64,000 nt of DNA from Clostridium sp. OF03-18AA (GCF_003478035.1 NZ_QUEP01000001.1:124001-188000), one strand, 5' to 3'; counted from the first letter of the stretch, positions 26,959-35,010 are shown. Notes: a model not told the origin generated them from the sequence alone. Made by a program: numbers and translations.

Positions 26959-27297
26959 ATGCACCCAAACAAATTTTTTAGAAATGTAGATATGCTGACT
27001 GAGACATATGCTCCAGGAGGAGTAAAAAATCTTCTGGCCTCAGCACATCCAATGAACTTTTTGTATATGCCGATTAATCTTTCGGTATATAAGGCAAAAA
27101 TTCATTTTACTGCTGAAAATGGATCTTATAAAACAGCAGAAAAATATGCTGTTCTGCCACCTTCGTGTGATAAAAATGTTGATGAATGGATCGACATGTA
27201 CATGGAGGATTATCAGGACGAAAAAGGAAAGAAACTTCGAAATTTTGGGGTGGACGGCATCGAGAAACTTGGAACTGCCGTCCTGACGATTGGATAA
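26959..27297 (+). CDS. Phage protein, unknown
   Basis: 112 residues, mixed alpha/beta look, no motif. AAATGGAGG precedes the ATG. It is followed by 180 bp of non-coding, hairpin-rich DNA before the PP-loop gene. Confidence 0.6.
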   Translation: MHPNKFFRNVDMLTETYAPGGVKNLLASAHPMNFLYMPINLSVYKAKIHFTAENGSYKTAEKYAVLPPSCDKNVDEWIDMYMEDYQDEKGKKLRNFGVDGIEKLGTAVLTIG

Positions 27298-27435
27298 AAC
27301 AAACCATTGTGTACATATAAATACCTTTAATTAGTAAAGGTTGTCGCGATGATTCAGAGCATGGATCGTTGCTGCTGCTGAATCAAAAAAATATGTGACA
27401 GCGATGTAAAAAGACACTCACGAAGCATGGCTTTA

Positions 27436-27470
27436 CCTCAACTCAAACGAAATTCGATTTGAGATTGAGG
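27436..27470 (+). promoter_or_regulatory. Hairpin covering the PP-loop gene ribosome site
   Basis: CCTCAACTCAAA pairs with TTTGAGATTGAGG (one bulged A). The 3' arm contains the GAGG that serves as ribosome site for the ATG at 27478 or 27481. Folding would hide the site, so translation of the next gene may be controlled. The upstream 27298-27435 holds smaller hairpins and no gene. Confidence 0.5.
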
Positions 27471-27477
27471 AAAGTAC

Positions 27478-28509
27478 ATGATGGAAAGGAAAAAAGCCAA
27501 TACACTCGAAGAATTACTGAAGGACTGCCCACAGAATCTTGCAGTTTTAAAGATGTTTACAAAAACATGGACGGTCGTGAATGACCCATTGTATGAGCGC
27601 GTCGCCTGTAAGATCTCAGGTGGGTCAGACAGTGATGTGATGCTGGACGTCATTTGGCGGTGCGACAGAGAAAGCAAGGTAACTTATGTATGGTTTGACA
27701 CCGGCCTGGAATATCAAGCGACAAAAGACCATTTAGCGTACATGGAGGCGCAGTACGGTATCCGGATCCAGCGGGAAAGAGCCGTTTTGCCGATTCCTCT
27801 GTCCGTAAAAAAATACGGGACGCCATTTATCAATAAGCGCGTTTCCGATTATCTGGAACGCCTGCAGCGACATGGGTTTCAGTGGGAAGATGAGCCGTAT
27901 GAACAGCTGGTAAAGGACTATCCGAACTGCCAGACGGCCTTAAAATGGTGGTGCAACACCGCAAAATCTGAGCAGTTCTGCATCGCGCACCATAAAGGAC
28001 TGAAAGAATTCCTGATCCGGGAGCGACCGCCCGTGCAATTTTCCTGCAAATGCTGCGAATATGCGAAGAAAAAGGTCGGTGACCGGGTAATGAACGAAGG
28101 AAACTTCAATCTGGACATCATTGGTGTCCGGAAAGCAGAGGGCGGGCCGCGCGCTACCGCATACAAAAGTTGCTTCGACCGGCGTTCCGAGAACTGGCAG
28201 GAGGATAGAACCGGATGGGATACCTACCGGCCGCTTTTTTGGCTGACGAATGAAGACAAACAGCAGTATGTAAAAGCGTACCAGATCACCCATAGTGCAT
28301 GTTATACCCGGTACCATTTAAAGCGCACGGGCTGTGCTGGATGTCCGCTTGGACGGGATATCCAGGCAGAGCTGGAAGCAATCCGAGAATTTGAACCGAA
28401 ATTTTACGCGGCATGCATGCATACTTTTGGCGATGCTTATGAACTCACTGCACGGTATAGACAATTTAAAAACAATTTCTCAAATGAAGGAGATAGATGT
28501 GACAACTAA
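27478..28509 (+). CDS. PP-loop ATPase, phosphoadenosine phosphosulfate reductase family
   Basis: 343 residues. The PP-loop SGGSDS is at residues 47-52 (canonical SGGxDS), followed by VTYVWFDTGLEY, typical of the PAPS-reductase/DndC-like group that activates substrates by adenylation. The C-terminal half has cysteine clusters CKCCEY and CAGC, possibly an Fe-S or zinc site. Phage members are usually annotated as PAPS reductase but rarely make cysteine; roles in DNA or RNA sulfur modification are possible. A second PP-loop protein lies at 29046. The ribosome site sits in a hairpin. Confidence 0.82.
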   Translation: MMERKKANTLEELLKDCPQNLAVLKMFTKTWTVVNDPLYERVACKISGGSDSDVMLDVIWRCDRESKVTYVWFDTGLEYQATKDHLAYMEAQYGIRIQRERAVLPIPLSVKKYGTPFINKRVSDYLERLQRHGFQWEDEPYEQLVKDYPNCQTALKWWCNTAKSEQFCIAHHKGLKEFLIRERPPVQFSCKCCEYAKKKVGDRVMNEGNFNLDIIGVRKAEGGPRATAYKSCFDRRSENWQEDRTGWDTYRPLFWLTNEDKQQYVKAYQITHSACYTRYHLKRTGCAGCPLGRDIQAELEAIREFEPKFYAACMHTFGDAYELTARYRQFKNNFSNEGDRCDN

Positions 28510-28573
28510 AAAATTAAGATCAAGGGAAACAAGAAGTTTTAGTAAAAATGGGAAACGAGGAGAAATTCTATGA
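28499..28573 (+). CDS. 24-residue basic peptide ORF
   Basis: GTG 28499 follows AAGGAG by 7 bp. The stop TGA overlaps the next start as ATGA (28570-28573). The peptide is rich in Lys/Arg (MTTKKLRSRETRSFSKNGKR ...). The coupled layout suggests it is translated, either as a peptide or to deliver ribosomes to the next gene. A chance ORF is possible. Confidence 0.35.
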   Translation: MTTKKLRSRETRSFSKNGKRGEIL

Positions 28574-28839
28574 TTAAAAAACTTATCGAAGAATGCATTG
28601 AAAAGTATTATCTGGATGAAGAAATGTACTATTCTGAGGACCGTGAAGACGAAAAAGGCGATGATATTTCAATAAAAGACGAGCTTACGGAGATTTTGAC
28701 TGCTAAGCAGGTGCCGTTCCAGATAAGCAAAGAGGAAGGATTTGATTCACCGGGCTATGCGAACAGTTTTCTCGCCGTTGCATTTATTGACGAGAATGGA
28801 GAACTGTGCCAGTCAACGGTTTGCCTTGAAATTAGGTGA
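28570..28839 (+). CDS. Acidic phage protein, unknown
   Basis: 89 residues, strongly acidic in the first half (EEMYYSEDREDEKGDD). GAGGAGAAA precedes ATG 28570. No family recognised. DNA-mimic-like charge is noticeable, but nothing shows such a role. Confidence 0.6.
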   Translation: MIKKLIEECIEKYYLDEEMYYSEDREDEKGDDISIKDELTEILTAKQVPFQISKEEGFDSPGYANSFLAVAFIDENGELCQSTVCLEIR

Positions 28840-28876
28840 TTAACTATGAAATTAAGAGGAAAAAGAAAGGAATAAC

Positions 28877-29045
28877 GAATGCCCGGTAAACCGGGTTGAC
28901 CGCCAAGCGTGATTAGTGGCGAGAACAAAAGGGCTGACAGTAGCGTGAAGGAGATATGAGTGGGAACTATTTTGTGAAAGCCATATTGAAGTAGCATAGG
29001 AAGCGTGAAGCCCTATCCACGATACAGCATTTGTAGCGTGGTGTT
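28877..29045 (+). ncRNA. Structured leader or small RNA upstream of the second PP-loop gene
   Basis: This 170-bp gap has no gene beyond a nine-codon ORF just before it. It shows hairpins CCCGG/CCGGG (28882-28895) and CGCCA/TGGCG (28901-28921). AGCGTG occurs four times (28906, 28942, 29002, 29035). The following gene has no clear ribosome site. A structured 5' leader is a reasonable guess; no known riboswitch class is recognised. Confidence 0.35.
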
Positions 29046-29786
29046 ATGACGAAGAAAAAAGTGTGTTGGATCAGTGCGGGAGTAAGCAGCTTTATGGCTG
29101 GATATTTAGCAGGTGATGTGGATGAGTGGCTGTACATAGATATTGCCGATCAACATCCAGACAGCATACGATTTATACGGGATTGTGAGGCGACAATCGG
29201 ACAAGAGATACAGATTCTGAGATCTAAGGAATATAGCTGCGTTGAAGATTGTGTGAAAGTATTTGGGGGATTTAGAGCCCCCAATGGATTTGCACCATGT
29301 ACAAACTGGCTGAAAAAGCGAGTACGAAAAGAATGGGAATTGGAACATCAAAGATATGATTTGACGTATGTCTGGGGATTTGATCTGAAAGAACGAGATA
29401 GAGCAGATAGAACCATAGAAGCGAATTCTCAGGCTGATCATGAGTTCCCACTAATTGAACGGAACTTGTCGAAGGAAGAAGTTCATGGATTGTTTGAACG
29501 AACCTTTTCTTTCCGGAGACCGATCATGTATGACATGGGATATCCCAATAATAATTGCATCGGTTGCACAAAAGGAGGCATGGGCTATTGGAATAAGATT
29601 CGGAGAGATTTTCCGGCGGTTTTTGAGAGTCGGGCAAGATTGGAAAGGCAAATAGGATATGCAATCTTGAAAGATAGCAAGGGGAAGCCGGTCTATCTTG
29701 ATGATCTGGACCCAAGCCGCGGCAATATGAATACAGAAGTGTTCCCGGATTGTGGGATCATGTGTTACTTGAGCTTAGAAAAATAA
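29046..29786 (+). CDS. PP-loop-like protein (PAPS reductase family, divergent)
   Basis: 246 residues. The N-terminal VCWISAGVSSFMAGYLA is a degenerate PP-loop (SAGVSS for SGGxDS), followed by YIDIADQHPDSIRFIRDCE. A C-terminal CIGCTKGG cysteine pair resembles the partner at 27478. The changed PP-loop (no Asp) may alter or abolish ATP hydrolysis. Phages carry such genes beside nucleotide-modifying genes. A MazG-like gene follows after 15 bp with GGAGGAGA. Confidence 0.72.
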   Translation: MTKKKVCWISAGVSSFMAGYLAGDVDEWLYIDIADQHPDSIRFIRDCEATIGQEIQILRSKEYSCVEDCVKVFGGFRAPNGFAPCTNWLKKRVRKEWELEHQRYDLTYVWGFDLKERDRADRTIEANSQADHEFPLIERNLSKEEVHGLFERTFSFRRPIMYDMGYPNNNCIGCTKGGMGYWNKIRRDFPAVFESRARLERQIGYAILKDSKGKPVYLDDLDPSRGNMNTEVFPDCGIMCYLSLEK

Positions 29787-29801
29787 TTTGGAGGAGATGC
29801 G

Positions 29802-30083
29802 ATGATTGAGAAAATTGGAGCGGCAGCGATGCTCGAACAGCTGGCAGAAGAAGCAACGGAATTGGCACATGCAGCACTTAAACTTGCGAGAATTGAGCGT
29901 GGGGAAAATCCCACGCCAGTTCTTAAAGAAGTTGCGATGGACCATTTAATCGAGGAATATACGGATGTGGTTCAGTGCGCTGAAGAATTGAGGCTGGTGC
30001 CGAACCGGGAACAGATCAAGCTTAAAAAGATGCGCTTTGAGGAAAGGTGGAAGGAAGAGCATGAAAATTGCAAAAATGGCTAA
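29802..30083 (+). CDS. MazG-like nucleotide pyrophosphohydrolase domain
   Basis: 93 residues of the all-alpha NTP pyrophosphatase fold: QLAEEATELAHAALKLAR gives the ExxE metal site and EEYTDVV the second acidic pair. Such enzymes cut (d)NTPs or ppGpp to the monophosphate. A paralogue with an added zinc ribbon is at 31105; both share LARxxRGENPTP. GGAGGAGA precedes the ATG. Confidence 0.78.
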   Translation: MIEKIGAAAMLEQLAEEATELAHAALKLARIERGENPTPVLKEVAMDHLIEEYTDVVQCAEELRLVPNREQIKLKKMRFEERWKEEHENCKNG

Positions 30084-30291
30084 GTTGGATGGAGCATCTA
30101 AATATGGATCATGCATGGATTGCTCAAAAAGCATCAGATCAGATCAAAACGCACTGAAAATTACATTCGATAATGACGTTTCCATCATGCTTTGCGAGAA
30201 GTGCTGGAAAAAGCTCACGCATATACTTGATGAAATTGATTTCAACGATGTGTTGAAGACACTGAAAAAACAGGAGGATGCAGATGAGTAG
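30061..30291 (+). CDS. Zinc-ribbon phage protein
   Basis: 76 residues with CMDC near residue 18 and CEKC near 46. It overlaps the MazG-like gene end; AAGGAAGAG precedes ATG 30061. Function unknown. Confidence 0.58.
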   Translation: MKIAKMAKLDGASKYGSCMDCSKSIRSDQNALKITFDNDVSIMLCEKCWKKLTHILDEIDFNDVLKTLKKQEDADE

Positions 30292-30940
30292 AGAGTTGCC
30301 AATTTTATTCAATGCTGAGATGGTTCGAGCGATTCTGGATGGGATGAAAACATGCACTCGGAGAGTTGTCAAATTGCCGAAAAGTATGAGCGGTAGACCG
30401 GTTGGAAAAAACGGAGATATCGGGTTTATGTATCCCGGCGGAATAAAGAGACCTCCGTGCCATCAGGGAGATATTCTGTATGTCCGGGAAACATGGCAGT
30501 TTTTATATGAATTAGATGGGAATGAACAACCGATTGAAGAAGCCGGAAAATATTATTACGCAGCAACAGATATAATTCCATTCAATATATACGTTGACGA
30601 AAATGGAGTGAAACGTGATTATGTGCCATGGAAACCATCAATTCACATGCCGAAAGAAGCTGCTCGTATCTGGCTGAAGGTTACAGATATTCGAGTTGAG
30701 CGGTTGCAGGAGATTACAGAGGATGGTGCAAAAGCGGAGGGCGCAAACTGGAAGAATGGTAAAAACGTCGGTTGGGAAGAAAAAATGCGGCATACAGCGA
30801 TAGAAAGATTCGCTGAAATCTGGGAATCCACTATTAAGAAATCAGACATTGACCGATACGGATGGGAAGCTAATCCTTGGGTATGGGTTATCGAGTTTGA
30901 GAGATGCGACAAAGAAAGGAGAGTCGTAGATGGCAGATGA
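30284..30940 (+). CDS. ASCH-domain-like phage protein
   Basis: 218 residues. The N-terminus LPILFNAEMVRAILDGMKTC followed by TRRVVK, then GDILYVRETW and ARIWLKVTDIRVERLQEIT, is the ASCH pattern seen in many phage genomes; ASCH folds bind RNA or modified bases. CAGGAGGATG precedes ATG 30284, which overlaps the previous stop. Function in the phage is unknown. Confidence 0.72.
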   Translation: MSRELPILFNAEMVRAILDGMKTCTRRVVKLPKSMSGRPVGKNGDIGFMYPGGIKRPPCHQGDILYVRETWQFLYELDGNEQPIEEAGKYYYAATDIIPFNIYVDENGVKRDYVPWKPSIHMPKEAARIWLKVTDIRVERLQEITEDGAKAEGANWKNGKNVGWEEKMRHTAIERFAEIWESTIKKSDIDRYGWEANPWVWVIEFERCDKERRVVDGR

Positions 30941-31118
30941 AAATGAAATGTCCACGCCAGCAGACAATCGGGAATTGAGAAAAATCATACACACAGCTAC
31001 GGGATATAGGATTTTAACGAAGGCGGAAATTGTCCTAATAGCGAAGATTGTGGATCATGCTATTGACCGTGAAATAGAGAAATCGGAGAAGGAGGTAAAG
31101 CAGTATGACAGAGATTAG
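30930..31118 (+). CDS. Small phage protein, unknown
   Basis: 62 residues, helical and charged, with AAAGGAGAG before the ATG. It overlaps both neighbours by 11-14 bp. No family recognised. Confidence 0.55.
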   Translation: MADENEMSTPADNRELRKIIHTATGYRILTKAEIVLIAKIVDHAIDREIEKSEKEVKQYDRD

Positions 31119-31623
31119 CATGGTAGACGCAATCGGAGAGCCTGCAATGTATGAGCAGTTAGCAGAGGAATGCAACGAACTTGGGAAAGCAGCATTGAAG
31201 CTGGCGCGGGTATTGCGCGGAGAAAATCCTACACCGCTGACAGAAGAAGCGGCGAGAGCTAAAGTGATCGAAGAATTTACCGATGTAGCGCAGATCACGG
31301 GAGAACTTGACTTAATCATCGATGTGGATCAACAGGATAAGAAGAGAAGAAGATTCTGGGAAAGATGGGAGAAAAAGGACGATACAAGAATCACTGAAAT
31401 ATCCGTTGCAATTAGGAAAAGTAAAGCAACAAGACCTATTATCCATTATGACTATGCCGATCTAATACAACCCATAAAAATGTGGGAGTGCCCAACATGC
31501 CATGCTCATTATAGCTATATAGACCACAAAGCTGGTTATTGTATGGCTTGTGGACAGCACATTGACTGGACGAATGAATCAATATTGAAATGGAGAAAAG
31601 AGCATGAAAAAAGAACGCTGTGA
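31105..31623 (+). CDS. MazG-like domain fused to a zinc ribbon
   Basis: 172 residues. The first ~90 match the MazG-like gene at 29802 (QLAEECNELGKAALKLARVL, EEFTDVAQ). The added C-terminus carries CPTC ... CMACGQ, a zinc ribbon. AAGGAGG precedes the ATG. Domain fusion plus duplication in 1.3 kb suggests distinct substrates for the two paralogues. Confidence 0.75.
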   Translation: MTEISMVDAIGEPAMYEQLAEECNELGKAALKLARVLRGENPTPLTEEAARAKVIEEFTDVAQITGELDLIIDVDQQDKKRRRFWERWEKKDDTRITEISVAIRKSKATRPIIHYDYADLIQPIKMWECPTCHAHYSYIDHKAGYCMACGQHIDWTNESILKWRKEHEKRTL

Positions 31624-31723
31624 TAACTGCCTGTATGAGTACGCCTGTGACTGGAGCAAGGCAGGAGAAGAACTGAGATGCGAGGATTGGAAGCCGGAGC
31701 TTAGCTCAAGAGAAAATGAATAA
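31604..31723 (+). CDS. Tiny cysteine-rich protein
   Basis: 39 residues with CDNC, CDW and CEDW (four Cys), overlapping the previous stop by 20 bp; GGAGAAAAG precedes the ATG. The spacing of the four Cys fits a zinc knuckle. Function unknown. Confidence 0.55.
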   Translation: MKKERCDNCLYEYACDWSKAGEELRCEDWKPELSSRENE

Positions 31724-31731
31724 ATAGCAAA

Positions 31732-31766
31732 AGCGGCGGACCACCCGCCAAGATGATTCCGCCGCT
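31732..31766. terminator. 9-bp perfect hairpin
   Basis: AGCGGCGGA (31732-31740) and TCCGCCGCT (31758-31766). T residues follow only on the minus strand, so on the plus strand it may be a stability or processing hairpin rather than a terminator. It separates two parts of the accessory operon. Confidence 0.45.
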
Positions 31767-31823
31767 AAAAACATTTGCTTAAGTCCATTATAGCCGACTT
31801 GAGCGCATAAGGAGGAGAACACA

Positions 31824-32132
31824 GTGAGCAGAGTAAAAGACAAGCTGACTCGGCTGAAAAAGGAATATGCAAGCTACGGTGAATACGATGGAATCTACGT
31901 AAAAGAAGTACAGGAGATAATTGACGAGCTATTAAATGATCTTAACGAGGACGAAAAGCCACAAAAGATTCTGTATCAGCCTCAAGCATATGGAACGCCG
32001 TGGTTGTGCCCGGCCTGCGGAGCCGATCAGGCAAAGACGGAATTTTTTAACGCTGATGGATCTACACCGAAAGAAAAGATTACATTTTGCTGGGAGTGCG
32101 GGCAGAAACTGGATTGGAGAATCAATGTATGA
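31824..32132 (+). CDS. Zinc-ribbon phage protein
   Basis: 102 residues from GTG 31824 with GGAGGAGAA upstream. Helical, charged N-terminus, then CPACGAD ... CWECGQK. It ends in an ATGA overlap with the next gene. Function unknown. Confidence 0.6.
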   Translation: MSRVKDKLTRLKKEYASYGEYDGIYVKEVQEIIDELLNDLNEDEKPQKILYQPQAYGTPWLCPACGADQAKTEFFNADGSTPKEKITFCWECGQKLDWRINV

Positions 32133-32359
32133 GTTACTTGAAAAAATTATTTTGCAGGCATAAGAAAAGTGAAGTTGTTTGTTGGCATTGGACGCATGGG
32201 CCGAATGGCAATGATATTAGATTCCTGGAGATTCAGAGAAAGTGTCCAGATTGTGGAAAGTATTTCTTCCGATATATAAAAAATTGGGATGAGTGCGAGA
32301 AATTCATTTCGAAATATCCAGATAAAAGATGGTCTGATAAATGCAAACCATCTTTATAA
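32129..32359 (+). CDS. Zinc-ribbon phage protein
   Basis: 76 residues, CPDCGKYF in the middle and further Cys and His residues (CRHKK, CWHW). ATG 32129 overlaps the previous stop; GGAG lies about 11 bp upstream. Function unknown. Confidence 0.55.
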   Translation: MSYLKKLFCRHKKSEVVCWHWTHGPNGNDIRFLEIQRKCPDCGKYFFRYIKNWDECEKFISKYPDKRWSDKCKPSL

Positions 32360-32418
32360 ATTACAGCATTTGATGTTTCCGACATTAAAGTCGGGAAGAT
32401 ATTTGGGAGGTTGAAAGT

Positions 32419-32832
32419 ATGAGCTATTTACACTGCCCATATTGCGGAGTCAAGGAAAATTCAAAGATCAAAACTGTGTACAAAGCATCACAACCTATTG
32501 ATGGGAAATGCCCAGATTGCGGTGCTTGGATAGATGAAGGACAGCATTCGGTTGAGATAAATGGCTATGCCGATATCTATAATGGAGCCATTGCATTGAT
32601 CGATGAAGTGGTTGCGGTATTTAATCGTATTTTAGATGATTGTGATGTAGACCTTAAGGATTATTATTGCGAAGAGTCTAAATTACGATTCAGTACATCA
32701 GAAATAGTCGAAAGACTGTTCCTTCCACATTACGGTGGGACAAGCAGACACAACTTTGCATATGCTTTAGGCATTAAGGAGGAGGAACATGCTTGGCTTA
32801 TCTCAAAGGATGGGGACAAATATGAAGGATAA
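32419..32832 (+). CDS. Zinc-ribbon phage protein
   Basis: 137 residues: N-terminal HCPYCGVK and CPDCGAW form a zinc ribbon; the rest is acidic and helical. GGGAGG precedes the ATG. A small hairpin (TCCGAC/GTCGGG) lies in the gap before it. Confidence 0.58.
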   Translation: MSYLHCPYCGVKENSKIKTVYKASQPIDGKCPDCGAWIDEGQHSVEINGYADIYNGAIALIDEVVAVFNRILDDCDVDLKDYYCEESKLRFSTSEIVERLFLPHYGGTSRHNFAYALGIKEEEHAWLISKDGDKYEG

Positions 32833-33025
32833 AAAATGTACCGATTGCGTAAATTGCGATGCCGTGCGAGGGTTTATGGTTACATGCCATTATTCATACA
32901 ACGAAGAACGAGACGGCCGAATGTGGCATGTCCAGCGCGGGCAGGATGTGCATTATAGCAGGGCAAATAAATGCGAACATTATTCGGAAGAACCATATGA
33001 GAGGGACGAAATGTTTGTCCTTTAA
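32822..33025 (+). CDS. Small cysteine-rich phage protein
   Basis: 67 residues with CTDCVNC, a later TCHYSY and CEHYSEE. This Cys/His pattern is often found in small phage proteins that end in the YSE motif. It overlaps the previous stop. Function unknown. Confidence 0.58.
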   Translation: MKDKKCTDCVNCDAVRGFMVTCHYSYNEERDGRMWHVQRGQDVHYSRANKCEHYSEEPYERDEMFVL

Positions 33026-33045
33026 TCAAAAACAGGAGAAGCCAT

Positions 33046-33432
33046 ATGAAAAAATTATTTGCAAGCGTACCGATGAGAGGAAGAACAGAGGAAGAGATCC
33101 GCGAGAGCTTCGCAAAAATGAAGAGAATCGCTGAAGCATATGAGGGTGAGGAGTTGGAACTGATTGATACGTGGATTGCGGAGGAACCGCCGGAAGGAGC
33201 AAAGACCAACGCTGTGTGGTATCTGGGAAAATCACTGGAGATGCTGAGCACGGCAGATGTATACATCGGTGTGAGTACATATGGATATTTCCCAGGATGC
33301 TGCGTCGAAGAGGAAGTAGCGCAGCTGTACAAAATCAAGCATTATCATGTTGATGCAACGGACATCATCCCGAACTGGAATGAGCTTATGCAGAGACTGA
33401 GTGCGCTTGAAAGACCTACATTAGGACTATAG
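33046..33432 (+). CDS. Nucleoside 2-deoxyribosyltransferase-like protein
   Basis: 128 residues. FASVPMRGRTEEEIRESF, then ELIDTWIAE, LGKSLEMLSTADVYIGV and GCCVEEEVAQLY follow the deoxyribosyltransferase/DUF4406 fold: nucleoside pocket near the N-terminus and a catalytic-type Glu in the EEE segment. It may alter nucleotide salvage during infection. GGAGAAG precedes the ATG. Confidence 0.65.
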   Translation: MKKLFASVPMRGRTEEEIRESFAKMKRIAEAYEGEELELIDTWIAEEPPEGAKTNAVWYLGKSLEMLSTADVYIGVSTYGYFPGCCVEEEVAQLYKIKHYHVDATDIIPNWNELMQRLSALERPTLGL

Positions 33433-33457
33433 GAGGGAAGTTGGTAGGTGATGGCAA

Positions 33458-33691
33458 ATGAAGGTAGATCATATAGAAACGTGCGTGTGCATAGACCATG
33501 AGCCGACAGCAGCAGATAGCGTATATTACGGGATGCCGCAACTCAAAGTAACAAAGGGACAAGAATGGAGCGCTTTCTGCCCTAATTGCGGACGAGGCGG
33601 ATGTCTCGATTTTAAATCGCAGTATCTTGCCTTGGCGCATTGGAATAAGATGCAGATAGGGCTAAAAACCCTTGATGATATATTAGACTAA
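33458..33691 (+). CDS. Zinc-ribbon phage protein
   Basis: 77 residues with CVCIDHE, CPNCGRGGC and an LAHWNKM tail resembling the Lar restriction-alleviation proteins of phages. AGGTGATG lies before the ATG. The Lar similarity is weak and only suggestive. Confidence 0.55.
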   Translation: MKVDHIETCVCIDHEPTAADSVYYGMPQLKVTKGQEWSAFCPNCGRGGCLDFKSQYLALAHWNKMQIGLKTLDDILD

Positions 33692-33724
33692 GATTTTTAT
33701 GAGGTGCATAAGGAAAAGTAAAGT

Positions 33725-34114
33725 ATGAAAATTTGTAAGGTGAAACCGGATTACTCAACCTGTTCTGCTTGTGTGGATATTCAGAGAATGTACAATGTGG
33801 TTGATGATTGCAGTAAATGTAAATCAAATACTGATACTTATGAATTATTGCAAATCGGAACTGGTTTTTGGAGCGGTGACTATGCAATAGTTCAAAAGGA
33901 TGGAGCAATACGGAAAGTATCGCTGAGCAGAGTATACGATGTTAAGGAAATTAAAATCCAGATAAATAAAGTAGATTGCTGTGAAAATTGTGGAAATAAG
34001 GATTACTTTGTGAGTGGAGAACTTGGCATATCACGTCATCGCATTCGATTGTGTAAAGAATGTTTTAAAGATTTGAGTGATTCATTTAATTCAGCATTAG
34101 AAGATGAAAATTAA
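33725..34114 (+). CDS. Double zinc-motif phage protein
   Basis: 129 residues. Cys pairs: CSAC, CSKC (N-terminal half) and CENCGN, CKEC (C-terminal half), suggesting two zinc sites around a beta domain. AT-rich relative to its neighbours. Function unknown. Confidence 0.58.
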   Translation: MKICKVKPDYSTCSACVDIQRMYNVVDDCSKCKSNTDTYELLQIGTGFWSGDYAIVQKDGAIRKVSLSRVYDVKEIKIQINKVDCCENCGNKDYFVSGELGISRHRIRLCKECFKDLSDSFNSALEDEN

Positions 34115-34129
34115 GATTTGGAGGATGCT

Positions 34130-34417
34130 ATGAAAAAGTGGGTAGAGAACAAAGAACCATCCGGCGCAGTGGTTCACACGCTTGTGTTCGGACATCATGG
34201 AGATGATCCCAAAGTCATAGTGGCGTTGTTTAGAGATTCAGAGGGAGATTGGTTTACAACATCGAATGTGCTCGATACATACTGGGACTTGCTGACCGGC
34301 AAGGAAATGTGTGAACATGATGCCAAAATGATGGTAGAGGAAATGGTGTACGACCATTTTGCGGATGAAAAGAGGTATTACGAGGAAATTTGCGAAGAGC
34401 TTGATATGGAAAACTGA
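34130..34417 (+). CDS. Phage protein, unknown
   Basis: 95 residues, beta strands followed by acidic helices. TTGGAGG lies 5 bp before ATG 34130. No motif recognised. Confidence 0.58.
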   Translation: MKKWVENKEPSGAVVHTLVFGHHGDDPKVIVALFRDSEGDWFTTSNVLDTYWDLLTGKEMCEHDAKMMVEEMVYDHFADEKRYYEEICEELDMEN

Positions 34418-34441
34418 AAGTTAAGATTGGAGTGACAGAGA

Positions 34442-34762
34442 ATGGAAAAAGTAATCCTTAGAACAAAAGGAATGCTCGACAGATGTGCTATCCAAGGAAA
34501 GGACCACGAACTTTGGAAAAACATTTATGAGCTTATGGACGGTGAAATCGCGTACGTGCGCAAGAGTGAGGCAGAGGAAGGAAAGTATGTCTTTTGTGGG
34601 CTGGCTGATCCAGGAAAGAATAAGGATCTGTTTTTCTTGATCGAACAGGATAGCGTTATCGGCAGATATATTGATGATTGGGAAGAGTTTACGTTAGATT
34701 GGGATGCCGGCTGCTACGAAATGGATGGTTGTATTTATTTAGACTTGAAAGATATTACCTAA
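34442..34762 (+). CDS. Acidic phage protein, unknown
   Basis: 106 residues, acidic, several Trp/Asp motifs (DDWEEFTLDWDAGCYEMDG). TTGGAGTGACAG precedes the ATG. No family recognised. Confidence 0.58.
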   Translation: MEKVILRTKGMLDRCAIQGKDHELWKNIYELMDGEIAYVRKSEAEEGKYVFCGLADPGKNKDLFFLIEQDSVIGRYIDDWEEFTLDWDAGCYEMDGCIYLDLKDIT

Positions 34763-34788
34763 ACTGAAATTTGAGAAAGGAGAACGGG

Positions 34789-35010
34789 ATGGAAGTAAAG
34801 ATAAAGCCGAGAAAGGCTACTGATCGAGGAGGCTACTACTGCATGCCACTTTATTCCAACATCCCACAAGGCAGGCGGGGGTGGATGCTTGCACAGTGTC
34901 CCGAGTGTGGTGTGAAATGCTGGCGGAGCCCGCTGGCCGATATCGTAGAGGATCAGGGTGCTAAAGGATTGTGTACGATGTGCGCACTTAAGAAAGGAGT
35001 AGGGGCGTGA
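34789..35010 (+). CDS. Small zinc-site phage protein
   Basis: 73 residues with CPECGVKC and CTMC. AAAGGAG precedes ATG 34789. Its stop overlaps the GTG start of the next gene. Function unknown. Confidence 0.55.
   Translation: MEVKIKPRKATDRGGYYCMPLYSNIPQGRRGWMLAQCPECGVKCWRSPLADIVEDQGAKGLCTMCALKKGVGA

Noticed and set aside
28877..29045. CRISPR-like array from repeated AGCGTG
   Set aside because: Repeats are six bases with irregular spacing and no cas genes.
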